Source: Shewanella sp. UCD-KL21
Lineage (GTDB): Bacteria > Pseudomonadota > Gammaproteobacteria > Enterobacterales > Shewanellaceae
Direction: 5' to 3'
Assembly: GCF_001957135.1 (NCBI RefSeq)
Contig: NZ_MPHK01000002.1
Coordinates: 142,124-206,123, forward strand
DNA: 64,000 nucleotides
Shown here: positions 26,021 through 35,078 of the stretch, in pieces
Layout: every line of letters begins with the position of its first letter
How positions within the stretch are numbered: the first letter of the stretch is position 1
The notes under the pieces: generated by a model
What the model was told of the DNA's origin: nothing
Databases searched by the model: none
The model's input: only the letters and a program-made list of their open reading frames with translations
Program-made: the position numbers and the translations under genes

Positions 26021-28381
26021 TTAGAGCAACGTTAATTGACTGCTGGTTAGACTAGCAAAACTATAACCTTGTAAGCCTAATACAGGCTCTGCAATGGGCT
26101 CGATTTGTTTATCAAGGTAATATTGGTAATCAATTGATTCATTTGTTGCTTCTATGGGTTGCGCGCCATTCAGAGTCATCCTGTAAGCGATCATGGAGCC
26201 TCTTTTACCAAGCGCCGAATTACCGGTTATTTGACATAAGCGCGTCGCGGCTTTCACATGTGGTGAAGATTTAGCCGTATAATCTTCAATGTTACGCTTT
26301 AGGCGTTTTCTAAAAATTAGTTCATCATCAAATGAGCCACTTTGAAGCTCGTTAATTTGATCTAACAAGTAGCCTCTAACGTCACCTTGGGTAAATAATA
26401 AGAAATATAAATGATATTGCATTTTTCTGGCTAAAGGGCTCCAGTCGCTTCTGACTTGCTCCATGCCTTTGAAGGTCAGCGCTAATTGCCCTTCATTGTC
26501 ACTGGTTGCCCCTACATAGCGCTTTTTACTACCGGCATCAGAGCCTCTTAAGGTCGGCATAACAAATTGACTAAAATGGCTTTCGAATTCAAGTTCTAGA
26601 TAACTTTGTATTTGAAATTCAGTAGCACAAAATTCGGCCCACTTTTGGGTCATTTTCTGCGCCAGTAAATTACCTAACTGATTAATATCTGCTACTTGGT
26701 GATTTTCACCTAACCATACAAAAGTGGAGTCGGTGTCGCCATAAATCACTTTGTAGCCCAACTCTTCAATCCAAGCTTTGGTTTGCTTCATAATTTGATG
26801 GCCACGCATGGTAATCGAGCTTGCAAGTTTGGCGTCATGAAACACACAGCCTCGAGAACCCAATACGCCATATAAAGAGTTCATGATTATTTTAATGGCT
26901 TGAGACAGAGGTTGGTTGTTAAGGGTTTTGGCTAGTTCACGCTGCTGCGCAAGTGATGCAATAAGTTCAGGGAGTATTGGCTTGTCTCTGCTAAATCTGG
27001 CATTGAGAAACCCCGGTACAGTCACGTCGTTAGACTGTTGCTCACCTACTATCAAGCCTTTAGGATCAATCAAAAATGTTCGAATAATGGATGGATATAG
27101 GCTTTTAAAGTCCAACACTAAAACATCTTTATAAAAACCCGGGATAGAATCCATCACATAGCCACCAGGAGACTCAAGCCCATCGCTAGCGGGGTGAGCA
27201 GGAGCAACAAAACCGCTTCGATGTAAATGCGGTAGATATAAATTATTAAAAGCTGCAACAGATGCGCCAACGCGGCCAAACTCTAAGCCAGTAAGTTTGG
27301 CTCGTTCAATGGCAAAAGCCAGCAACTGGGTTTTCTCAAAAATATCCCAAACTAGGCGGCAATCGGTGATGTTATAAAACGCCAACGCGGGTTTATCATG
27401 GGCAAAAAAATGACAAATTTCTTGGCCGCGATTATCGACATGATCAATAGCCTTGCCTTCATTTAGTAATTGTTGCGACACATGCTCTAATGAATAACGT
27501 TCAAAATGATAAAACGCCGCTCTAATCCAATCGATGCCATCTAATACCACTCGACCCGGTAAAGATAAGGTTTCAGGGCGATGCTTATCTTCAACCTTCC
27601 AACTTAATAGCGTCCCCCCACGACCAATGGTTAACGGTATCGAATGTAACTGACAGCGTTTATATAATAGTGACAAGTCAAAGATAACGACTGCCCAGCC
27701 GATAATGACATCAGGATCATATTCGGCAAACCAAGCAATTAAGCGCTGAATAAGCTCAACCTCGTTAGCCACCCACTGAATATAGCGCTCTGACTCTTGA
27801 GGCTGCCCCACCATAATGACTAATTGATAATCTTGCCCATACAAGCCAACTGAATATAACTCGCCGCTAGGGCTACATTCAAAATCTAATGAAATCATTG
27901 ATAGCTTTATATCAGTTACACTCTTTCTCGCTTTAGTTGAAGCGAAAACAGGTAATTTCCCCGTGGTTGATTTTGCTTGAGCGATAAACTCCACATCAAA
28001 AGCAATAAAGCGTTCGATTAAGAATCGTTGCTCTACCCTTATATCGGCTTCATAAATTTCAATGCCCATGTCATTAGCAATACGCAATAACTGCCGTTGA
28101 ACACTAGCTGATTTTAAGTAAATACAAGCGATAGCTTCATGGTTAAAGTTTTTTAGCGCGACAGTTTCTATTCTGCAGCCTCGGTGAATATGCCCGGTTA
28201 GCTTTGGTATATCTATTTGACGGCAAAAACACACAACTTCAGCCCCGTCAACTTCAATCAGTACAGGTCCAGTTGCGGTTTTTAAATAATATTGCAGTAT
28301 AAGTTGACCATCACGAAAAGCTGAATGCCGCGTCAACACTCGCCCCTTGATAGAAGTCATCTTATTTACGCTTGATGTCAT
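26021..28381 (-). CDS. polB: DNA polymerase II (family B)
   Basis: A 786-aa family B polymerase, close to E. coli Pol II (783). The exonuclease is marked by SLDFECS (about residues 164-170) and the ExoIII-region YNITD. The polymerase carries DFKSLYPSI (about 424-432), KIIMNSLYG and YGDTDS (about 547-552) with its metal-binding aspartates. ExoII reads IIGWAVVIFD, with Ala where most family members have Asn. The frame extends to 28456, but this would swallow a LexA-type box, so I start at an ATG downstream; another ATG seven codons later is possible. It is divergent from dinG and likely SOS-induced, for translesion synthesis and fork restart. Confidence 0.94.
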   Translation of the reverse strand: MTSSVNKMTSIKGRVLTRHSAFRDGQLILQYYLKTATGPVLIEVDGAEVVCFCRQIDIPKLTGHIHRGCRIETVALKNFNHEAIACIYLKSASVQRQLLRIANDMGIEIYEADIRVEQRFLIERFIAFDVEFIAQAKSTTGKLPVFASTKARKSVTDIKLSMISLDFECSPSGELYSVGLYGQDYQLVIMVGQPQESERYIQWVANEVELIQRLIAWFAEYDPDVIIGWAVVIFDLSLLYKRCQLHSIPLTIGRGGTLLSWKVEDKHRPETLSLPGRVVLDGIDWIRAAFYHFERYSLEHVSQQLLNEGKAIDHVDNRGQEICHFFAHDKPALAFYNITDCRLVWDIFEKTQLLAFAIERAKLTGLEFGRVGASVAAFNNLYLPHLHRSGFVAPAHPASDGLESPGGYVMDSIPGFYKDVLVLDFKSLYPSIIRTFLIDPKGLIVGEQQSNDVTVPGFLNARFSRDKPILPELIASLAQQRELAKTLNNQPLSQAIKIIMNSLYGVLGSRGCVFHDAKLASSITMRGHQIMKQTKAWIEELGYKVIYGDTDSTFVWLGENHQVADINQLGNLLAQKMTQKWAEFCATEFQIQSYLELEFESHFSQFVMPTLRGSDAGSKKRYVGATSDNEGQLALTFKGMEQVRSDWSPLARKMQYHLYFLLFTQGDVRGYLLDQINELQSGSFDDELIFRKRLKRNIEDYTAKSSPHVKAATRLCQITGNSALGKRGSMIAYRMTLNGAQPIEATNESIDYQYYLDKQIEPIAEPVLGLQGYSFASLTSSQLTLL

Positions 28382-28421
28382 AGTTTTTGGCTCGATTAAA
28401 TATTTCGTGCAGTTCAATTCA

Positions 28422-28437
28422 CTGTTATTATGTACAG
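28422..28437. promoter_or_regulatory. LexA (SOS) box between polB and dinG
   Basis: The 16-mer CTGTTATTATGTACAG fits the LexA consensus CTGT-N8-ACAG exactly. It lies 41 bp before the polB start and 53 bp before the dinG start. A -10-like TATAAC at 28440 places it inside the dinG promoter. Both genes are SOS-regulated in E. coli, so the call is well supported; binding is inferred. Confidence 0.85.
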
Positions 28438-28489
28438 CATATAACAGCGTACACATAAACAGTAAGCAAAGAATGCGAATAGGTCACTC

Positions 28490-30565
28490 ATGTTAACGGA
28501 TAAAGTCAAAAGTCAGATCCGCACTATCTATAAGGATATCGCGGCGGCAATGCCAAATTTTCGATCCCGGCGTGAGCAAAATTATATGGTGGCTGAAATA
28601 TCTAAAACACTTGCCGGTGAATATGATAAACAACGTCGCATTATGGTTTGTGAAGCGGGTACAGGTATTGGTAAATCCTTATCCTATATTCTTGGCACGA
28701 TTCCGTTAGCCATTGCCAGCAAGAAAAAAGTCTGCATCGCAACGGCAACGGTTGCATTGCAAGAACAATTACTGCATAAAGATTTACCCTTTTTTTTACA
28801 ACAATCTGGGGTAGATTTTAAATTTGGCTTAGTCAAAGGGCGTCAGCGCTATGTTTGCCTAGCAAAACTTGAAGCCATGATAGGCCCCGAAGACACCACG
28901 CAAATGGCAATGTGGCAAACAAAGCCAGATCAAAGCCAAATTGACCAACTAAAAAAAATCCATAAAGACTACCAAGATAAAAAGTGGAACGGTGAAATCG
29001 ACACTTTAGAGCAACCTGTTCCTGATTTTTTATGGCAGCAAATTTGCTGTGATAAACACAGTTGCCACCGTCAGTTATCAAACCATCATAACTGCCCTTT
29101 TCATAAAGCCCGTGAAGATGTCGAAACCTGGGACGTACTCATTGTTAACCACAGTTTGTTATTTGCCGACTTAGAACTAGGCGGCGGGGTTATTTTACCT
29201 GAGCCTGAAGAGATGTTTTATGTCATTGATGAGGCCCATCACCTGCCAACTGTAGCCAGAAATTTTTCCAGCGCTCAAGCGAGCCTTCGCGGCACTGCTG
29301 ATTGGTTAGAAAAGGCCAGTAAAACCTGCTCTAAATTACAAAATCAATTAAAAACGACTCATATTATTGCACCAGTACAAGCGATGCTTGATCACATTAA
29401 TGAACTGGTTAGTCAGCTTAATCAAGTAGCGCACTTCTGTGATACCCAGCCACAGCTATTTGCCAACCCAGAAACCCGCTTAAGATTTGAAAATGGCAAA
29501 TTGCCAGAGTCGTTATTAATACAGGCAGAAAACTTAGCCTCAGCGTCTAAATCAGCCTTAAAGCAATTTAATAAGATTCAAACCGTATTAAGCGAAGCCA
29601 TCAAAGATGGTGAGTTACCTAAACATCAATCAGAATCGGTACTTTCAGAGGCTGGTTTTATTTTACAGCGTTTAGAAAACTTACATAAATTATGGAAAAT
29701 GCTCGCCAAAGAAGATTCAAAAAAAGGCGCACCAATGGCGCGCTGGGCTGAGCTCATAACGGGCAAACAACAGGATTATTTATTCTGCGCATCCCCTATT
29801 GAAGTGGGTTTCATGCTCGAATCTATGCTGTGGCAAAAAGCGGCCGGTGTTGTATTGTGCAGCGCAACACTGCGGGCGCTGAATAATTTTAATCATTTTG
29901 CCCATCAGGTCGGGTTATCATTAAATGATGGCAGCCGCTTTTTGGCGTTATTATCACCCTTTGATTATCAAAATAACGCCACATTATTCATTCCTCAAAT
30001 GAAGAATGAGCCTACAGATGAAGCCTTTACCGATGAACTTGCTGAGCAGATATTGGCATTAGTTGAAGATGAAATGGCAACATTAGTGCTGTTTGCCTCT
30101 TATTGGCAAATGGAAAAGGTTACTGATCAAATTATCGGTAAAATGCCTAAAGAGCAGTTATTTGTGCAAGGGACAATGCCAAGACAGCAATTGCTAACGC
30201 AACATAAAGCCCGTTGTGATGCTGGTAAAGCCAGTATTATCTTTGGCACAGGCAGTTTTTCAGAAGGGCTAGATTTACCAGGCGATTATCTTACCAACCT
30301 AATTGTCACCAAACTGCCCTTTGCAGTGCCGACTTCTCCGGTTGAACAAGCCCATGCTGAATATATAAAAAGCAAAGGCGGTAACCCTTTCCTACAATTA
30401 ACCATTCCAGATGCGTCACGTAAATTAATCCAAAGTTGTGGTAGATTACTGCGCAAAGAAGACGATTATGGCCGAGTGACTATTTTAGACAGGCGCCTAA
30501 TTACCAAGCGTTACGGCAAATCATTACTCGATGCCCTACCCCCATTTCGTAAAGTTATTGAGTAG
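28490..30565 (+). CDS. dinG: ATP-dependent DNA helicase DinG
   Basis: A 691-aa XPD-like superfamily 2 helicase with an iron-sulfur cluster. Walker A is EAGTGIGKS (residues 55-63). The four-cysteine Fe-S region is C123, then C186 or C187, C192 and C202. The DEAH box is at 247-250. Helicase motifs IVLCSATL-like (VVLCSATL) and FGTGSFSEGLDLPGDYL follow, and QSCGRLLRKEDDYG is motif VI. DinG unwinds 5'-tailed DNA, D-loops and R-loops. The LexA box upstream indicates SOS induction. It heads a run of five closely spaced genes. Confidence 0.95.
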   Translation: MLTDKVKSQIRTIYKDIAAAMPNFRSRREQNYMVAEISKTLAGEYDKQRRIMVCEAGTGIGKSLSYILGTIPLAIASKKKVCIATATVALQEQLLHKDLPFFLQQSGVDFKFGLVKGRQRYVCLAKLEAMIGPEDTTQMAMWQTKPDQSQIDQLKKIHKDYQDKKWNGEIDTLEQPVPDFLWQQICCDKHSCHRQLSNHHNCPFHKAREDVETWDVLIVNHSLLFADLELGGGVILPEPEEMFYVIDEAHHLPTVARNFSSAQASLRGTADWLEKASKTCSKLQNQLKTTHIIAPVQAMLDHINELVSQLNQVAHFCDTQPQLFANPETRLRFENGKLPESLLIQAENLASASKSALKQFNKIQTVLSEAIKDGELPKHQSESVLSEAGFILQRLENLHKLWKMLAKEDSKKGAPMARWAELITGKQQDYLFCASPIEVGFMLESMLWQKAAGVVLCSATLRALNNFNHFAHQVGLSLNDGSRFLALLSPFDYQNNATLFIPQMKNEPTDEAFTDELAEQILALVEDEMATLVLFASYWQMEKVTDQIIGKMPKEQLFVQGTMPRQQLLTQHKARCDAGKASIIFGTGSFSEGLDLPGDYLTNLIVTKLPFAVPTSPVEQAHAEYIKSKGGNPFLQLTIPDASRKLIQSCGRLLRKEDDYGRVTILDRRLITKRYGKSLLDALPPFRKVIE

Positions 30566-30573
30566 GTATTTTT

Positions 30574-31347
30574 TTGGAATTTTTGTTAGATCCTAGTCAT
30601 TGGGTCATTCTGGCGGTAATAGGTGTTGTAGCAGGTTTTATAGATGCCGTTGTTGGCGGTGGCGGTTTGCTTTCTATCCCTGCACTGCTAACGATGGGCG
30701 TTCCGCCCCATTTAGCATTGGGTACCAATAAGCTCGCAGCCTGTTTTGGCTCTATTACTGCTGGTTATACCTACTATAAACAACAACTCATTAAACCTTC
30801 CTTCTGGCGGGTGGCATTTTTGACGACCTTTTTAGGTGCCATAATCGGTAGTTTTTTAGTTTATTTTATTGATGCTGCTTGGCTCGAAAAAATCTTACCG
30901 CTGATCATTATCGGGATTGCAATCTATACCCTTATAAGCCCCAAAGCGATGGGCGAAACCATCATCAATCAACCCACTGCGCTGCCATCTAAAAACAAAC
31001 AAATAGTCCAAGGTATGACCTTAGGCGCTTATGATGGTTTTGCAGGCCCCGGTATTGGCGCTTTTTGGACAGTATCTAGCATCAGGCTGCACAAGCTGCC
31101 GTTATTAAATAGCTGCGCCTTAGCGCGACTCATGACCTCAGTAAGTAATGTTACCGCATTAGTCATTTTTGCCTTATTAGGCGAAGTGGATTGGATATTA
31201 GGATTGTGGATTGGGGTTTGTATGATGGCAGGTTCCTTTATTGGCGCTAAATCTGCTATAAGATTTGGTATTCCCTTTATCAAACCGCTATTTATCATTA
31301 CTGTATTATCCATTGCAGCACATTTAGCTTGGACGGCTTGGCTATGA
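30574..31347 (+). CDS. yfcA: TauE/SafE (YfcA-type) inner-membrane protein
   Basis: A 257-aa protein with about eight hydrophobic segments and the TauE/SafE signature GVVAGFIDAVVGGGGLLSIP near the N-terminus and its pseudo-repeat GAYDGFAGPGIGAFW (about residues 150-164). Members are putative sulfite, taurine or organic anion exporters; the substrate is unknown here. The start is a TTG 8 nt after the dinG stop, preceded only by AGTAGG, so translation may depend on dinG. Its stop overlaps the priC start (ATGA). Confidence 0.88.
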   Translation: MEFLLDPSHWVILAVIGVVAGFIDAVVGGGGLLSIPALLTMGVPPHLALGTNKLAACFGSITAGYTYYKQQLIKPSFWRVAFLTTFLGAIIGSFLVYFIDAAWLEKILPLIIIGIAIYTLISPKAMGETIINQPTALPSKNKQIVQGMTLGAYDGFAGPGIGAFWTVSSIRLHKLPLLNSCALARLMTSVSNVTALVIFALLGEVDWILGLWIGVCMMAGSFIGAKSAIRFGIPFIKPLFIITVLSIAAHLAWTAWL

Positions 31348-32009
31348 GAAACACCAACCAACTCATTTACCAATTAAAACAGCAGCTCAGTTCATTAGAA
31401 CAAGATGCCTTACATCACGATCAGCAATTGCCTGCGCAACAAAAGAAAATGCTGCAAGATATTGAACGGTTTAATTCACAATTATTTATTCAACAAGGTG
31501 CCCAATTAAGCCCTTGTATTGCCCAATTAAAAAAAGACATTCTGCAATTAGAAAAGCAACTTTCTTTCAAACTTGATGTCAGAATCATTGAGCTTAGCTG
31601 CCAGCGCATTCAAGATCGCTTTACTGCACTCAGAAGAGCCTTAGTGACCACCAACCTGAATGTGAATACTGAAAAGCAAAAACGTGACAATAGCCGAGCA
31701 CGCTATGCTAAAAAACAACAGCAACAACATTCAGACAGTGGCTTTGGCTGGATAGCCAGTAATGTAATGAAAAACAGCCACCAAATTTATCAAGAGTTGA
31801 ACAAACATTTGAATTGGGCTACAACCTTTGAACAAAAAATTGCAGAAATGGAATCTGCACTTGCAAACTGTCATAGTACTGACAAAATCAGATTACAAAA
31901 TGAAATTCTCTCTCTGCATCGACGGTTAGGAAAATGTCGTCAAGCAATTAGCTATATAGAAGAAAGAATCCAGATGTTTGAACGACCAAATAGAAATTTA
32001 AATCGTTAA
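31344..32009 (+). CDS. priC: Primosomal replication protein PriC
   Basis: A 221-aa, Gln-rich, helical protein. The PriC pattern is seen in the N-terminal RFNSQLF-like segment (ERFNSQLFIQQGAQL) and in the C-terminal EILSLHRRLGKCRQAISYIE, which corresponds to the closing helices of E. coli PriC. PriC loads DnaB helicase at stalled forks with a gap at the nascent leading strand. The ATG overlaps the yfcA stop (ATGA), so the two are translationally coupled, in an operon headed by dinG. Confidence 0.85.
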   Translation: MRNTNQLIYQLKQQLSSLEQDALHHDQQLPAQQKKMLQDIERFNSQLFIQQGAQLSPCIAQLKKDILQLEKQLSFKLDVRIIELSCQRIQDRFTALRRALVTTNLNVNTEKQKRDNSRARYAKKQQQQHSDSGFGWIASNVMKNSHQIYQELNKHLNWATTFEQKIAEMESALANCHSTDKIRLQNEILSLHRRLGKCRQAISYIEERIQMFERPNRNLNR

Positions 32010-32018
32010 GGAGCAACA

Positions 32019-32747
32019 ATGAATTTTACCCGAACGCTAAGTGCCACCTTACTTGCATTAGTGACATCTACCTCAGCTTTAGCGGCAAATTTAACCATAC
32101 CTATGTCGTTTGAGTATTTAGCATTAGATGGCAAAGAAATTGATACTAATAAATTTACCCATAAATCAGATCTAGACCTAAGTAATGGCTCCCATAAAAT
32201 AGCCATCCGTTACCACGATATGATTGAAGATGACTTCAGCGATAGCCAAAGCTTTATAAAGTCAGCGCCTTTTATTGTCACTATTATGGTCGATGGCGAT
32301 CATGAGTATTTGCTTAAGCCAGCAGACGGAGAATTTGTAAAGCGTCCAAAAAGCTTTGCTAAAGATCCCCAAGTGATTATCTCACGCCAAGATAATGGCA
32401 CTGTCGATTACACAATTACCCAAACCGATTTTAAAGAAGGTTCATTTTTAGGCGGATTATTTGGCAGCAATAAAGGTGATGATATTGACGCATTAGCAGC
32501 TTCTGCAACCAGTAGCAATGTTGCTCCTGCCGCAGTAAACACTGCAACTGCCACAACAGCAGCCGTAACAGCGACCACAGTAGTGGCTAGCACACCTGCA
32601 GCGGCAACAGTTTCTGCAACGCCAACGACATCGCCTGTAGCTGATAAAGCAGCAACTCACCCTGAGCAAATGCTGCAATATTGGTGGTTACAAGCTGATG
32701 AGCAAACACGCAAAGAGTTCATGAGTTGGGCTATTAAACAGCTTTAA
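32019..32747 (+). CDS. DUF2057-family (YccT/CsgI-like) exported protein
   Basis: A 242-aa secreted protein: signal peptide to ALAAN (about 23), a DUF2057 domain (about 24-150; [49 protein letters not shown]), then a long Ala/Thr/Val/Pro-rich stretch (about 165-215) and a conserved tail, [23 protein letters not shown]. coli YccT (CsgI) of this family hinders curli assembly; no curli genes are visible here, so the role is open. AAGGAG lies 6 nt before the ATG. Confidence 0.85.
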   Translation: MNFTRTLSATLLALVTSTSALAANLTIPMSFEYLALDGKEIDTNKFTHKSDLDLSNGSHKIAIRYHDMIEDDFSDSQSFIKSAPFIVTIMVDGDHEYLLKPADGEFVKRPKSFAKDPQVIISRQDNGTVDYTITQTDFKEGSFLGGLFGSNKGDDIDALAASATSSNVAPAAVNTATATTAAVTATTVVASTPAAATVSATPTTSPVADKAATHPEQMLQYWWLQADEQTRKEFMSWAIKQL

Positions 32748-33652
32748 TGGCCATTCCACTTGTCTACCACGCCAGCTATTCCAAGCTGGCGTTACCTAAA
32801 AAGCATCGATTTCCAACCAGTAAATATCAACGTTTACAGCAATATTTACTTGAACAAGGTCTCGCTTACCCGCAAGACTTTCATCAGCCTATTCCAATAG
32901 ATATTGAAGTATTAAAACAAACCCATCAAAGTGACTATGTTGATGGATTTATCAATAACACCCTTGAGAATAAAGTGCTGCGCCGCATCGGCTTTCCTTG
33001 GAGCGAATCACTGGTTAACCGCACCCTTCACGCGGTCAATGGCACAGTATTAAGCGCCAATTTGGCAATTGATCATGGTATTGCCCTGCATTTAAGTGGT
33101 GGCTATCATCATGCTCATTATGACTTTGGCAGTGGTTTCTGTGTCTTTAACGATTTAATCGTCGCTGCCAAGCAAATGCTTACTCAACAAAAAGCCACCA
33201 AAGTGCTTATTATCGATTGCGACGTACATCAAGGCGATGGCACTGCGGCGCTATCTCAAAGCCAAGACAACATCATAAGTTGCTCGCTTCATTGCCAAAA
33301 AAACTTCCCATTTAGAAAGCAACGCTCCCACCACGATATAGAATTTGATAACCACACTCTCGACGATGAATATTTATCCGTTATCAAACAGGTGATCCCA
33401 TACCTCATAAGCATCCATCAACCTGATCTCATTCTTTACGATGCCGGCGTTGATATTCATCAAGATGATGACTTAGGCTATTTGAACATATCAACCAAAG
33501 GAATTTTGGACCGAGATACATTTATTTTACAGCAAGCTAAGCAGGCTGAAATACCGATTGCAGCGGTGATTGGAGGCGGTTACAGCCGCGACGAGCAAGC
33601 GCTAACTCAAAGACACAGCCAACTTTTTATTGCAGCAAAAGCAATCTGGTAG
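32747..33652 (+). CDS. Histone-deacetylase-family (AcuC-like) amidohydrolase
   Basis: A 301-aa zinc hydrolase of the arginase/deacetylase fold. It shows the His-His pair in GYHHAHYDFGSGFCVFND (about residues 122-140), the metal-binding DCDVHQGDGTA (about 160-170) and IGGGYSRD near the end. Bacterial members deacetylate lysines or small acetylated amines; the target is unknown. Its ATG shares a base with the DUF2057 stop (TAATG). It is the last gene of the dinG run. Confidence 0.9.
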   Translation: MAIPLVYHASYSKLALPKKHRFPTSKYQRLQQYLLEQGLAYPQDFHQPIPIDIEVLKQTHQSDYVDGFINNTLENKVLRRIGFPWSESLVNRTLHAVNGTVLSANLAIDHGIALHLSGGYHHAHYDFGSGFCVFNDLIVAAKQMLTQQKATKVLIIDCDVHQGDGTAALSQSQDNIISCSLHCQKNFPFRKQRSHHDIEFDNHTLDDEYLSVIKQVIPYLISIHQPDLILYDAGVDIHQDDDLGYLNISTKGILDRDTFILQQAKQAEIPIAAVIGGGYSRDEQALTQRHSQLFIAAKAIW

Positions 33653-33707
33653 CACACTAATGATAATCAGATAAAGAAGTTAAATTTCATTCTATAGGGA
33701 GTCAAGG

Positions 33708-34031
33708 ATGCAAGTTGATATTCGTAATTACTATGAAGTGCTTTTAATGGAAATATTAAGAGACGAAGGCTTACTCGAAGAGCTGCCTGAGGAGTATTTA
33801 GCTGATTTATGCTGCGTTACCTTAAATCAACTTCCTGTTCGCTACATTAGACATCTCGTTGATACTTATTTTTTTGAAAATTACGCAGAGCTGCAACAGA
33901 TGAAAAACGAGATCCATAGCGCTCTTGAAAAGTCACGACAGTTTTTAAAAGCCAACCTGCATAAAAAGTTAGTCGAAGATGCTGAAAACGCAGCTAAAGA
34001 GCCTGCTATCAAGAAAAAACCTAACATCTAA
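33708..34031 (+). CDS. ComFB-family protein
   Basis: A 107-aa cytoplasmic protein with the late-competence ComFB fold: NYYEVLLMEIL at the start and LADLCCVTLNQLPVRYIRH (about residues 41-59), which matches the family core 'C..DV.ALALN.LPPRYV'. ComFB proteins of other bacteria have been described as c-di-GMP binders; whether this one binds is inference. The usual spaced cysteines are here an adjacent CC pair. AGGGAG lies 8 nt before the ATG. Confidence 0.78.
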   Translation: MQVDIRNYYEVLLMEILRDEGLLEELPEEYLADLCCVTLNQLPVRYIRHLVDTYFFENYAELQQMKNEIHSALEKSRQFLKANLHKKLVEDAENAAKEPAIKKKPNI

Positions 34032-34161
34032 CGTGCTAAAATTTTAAATGGCTAGCTTGGTTTACTAAAGAAAGACTCAGCATAAACGCTGATTAAAATG
34101 ACTTTATAATAAGTAAAATAAGGTGCTTAGAGAGTTTTTTGAAATAAATACTAGGAGTATT

Positions 34162-34262
34162 GGAGGTTCCCCTAGAGCCACACCCCGGCACACGAGTCAC
34201 TTGCTGCGGTTGCTCCCTTCCAGGCCTGGCCGAGTTCACAAGTTATCATTGCGGGGGGACCC
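34162..34262 (-). ncRNA. ffs: Signal recognition particle RNA (4.5S)
   Basis: On the minus strand a roughly 100-nt RNA starts GGTCCCCCCGC and ends GGGGAACCTCC, closing a long hairpin. It contains the conserved Ffh-binding part, CCAGGCCTGGAAGGGAGCA, with the GGAA tetraloop, and the GTGTGCCGGGGTGTGG arm seen in 4.5S RNAs. A TATGGT -10-like box lies 7 nt upstream, and a short ATACT/AGTAT hairpin with T-rich sequence follows at 34148-34160. Ends are estimated to within a few bases. Confidence 0.93.
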
Positions 34263-34385
34263 TAAGGTCACCATAGATTTCTAATTAAGCGAATAAGGTT
34301 AAATATCTAATTATTTTAAATAACTAAAATGAACCCTGCTTAACAAGAACAACAGGATTATCCCCTAAGCACTGACCATGTTCAA

Positions 34386-34399
34386 GTTAAATTCGCTCA
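34386..34399 (+). repeat. GTTAAATTnGCTCA motif, copy 1 (upstream of omcA)
   Basis: GTTAAATTCGCTCA. The same 14-mer, variable only at position 9, occurs at 34446 and again upstream of mtrC at 37662. Role unknown. Confidence 0.5.
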
Positions 34400-34445
34400 C
34401 TTTTAGCAACAAAGCGCTCGACTGCACAAGCTTTGCCCGATCCAG

Positions 34446-34459
34446 GTTAAATTAGCTCA
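34446..34459 (+). repeat. GTTAAATTnGCTCA motif, copy 2 (upstream of omcA)
   Basis: GTTAAATTAGCTCA, exactly 60 bp after copy 1. Confidence 0.5.
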
Positions 34460-35078
34460 TTATTTAACTGATTTAAGCATATGACACCTGCAAAGCAGCA
34501 GTTCAATTCGACCTTACCAATACACAACACAATGCACAGCAATTTATCAGCTAAAATTAACTGTCCAAACCTCAATTTCAGCAAAATTATTTGACCAAGT
34601 GATAATGCACATCAACCACAACAAGATCACGATCACACTTTTAACCGAAACCAGCCTTTAATCATCAAAAAACACACAATTCGCTCAAAGTTTAACCCCG
34701 TTTTCACATAAAACACTTATTATTAGTAATGGCAATTTTAGCAATCTATTTAGTAGTGAGTAGTACATTAGCAAAATCATTGCAGATACTAGAGCTTACT
34801 GAAATTGGATATCAAACTGAGTTTGATTGCTAATCAACAGGAAAACCTAAAGCAGGCAACCGTTAATTAGCGGCAACTTAACAACTTAAAAACAATAAGT
34901 TGTAAATTGCAGAATTTAGAAGTACTCCTTTCGGAATACTAAGATCTTAATCACGGTGGCGCCATAGACAAGTGATTAAAATAGTAGGGCTTATTTCGGA
35001 TAAGTTTGGATAGTATCCATACGCTTGGTTTTATGATGAAGGATCAAGTGAAAATAAAATCTCTTGCAGGGACAAATG

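Larger units (their letters stand above)
34263..35078. other. Long upstream region of the metal-reduction cluster
   Basis: About 815 bp without a gene between the SRP RNA and omcA. It is AT-rich and must hold the omcA promoter. It contains two copies of a GTTAAATTnGCTCA motif exactly 60 bp apart and a partial third (AATTCGCTCA at 34678). I found only a weak half-site match to a CRP site near 34630 and no ORF. Confidence 0.6.

Noticed and set aside
34620..34645. Possible CRP site upstream of omcA (TGTGAT half-site on the minus strand)
   Set aside because: Only one half matches TGTGA; the other half (TCTTG) is poor, so I do not call it although CRP control of mtr genes is known in Shewanella.
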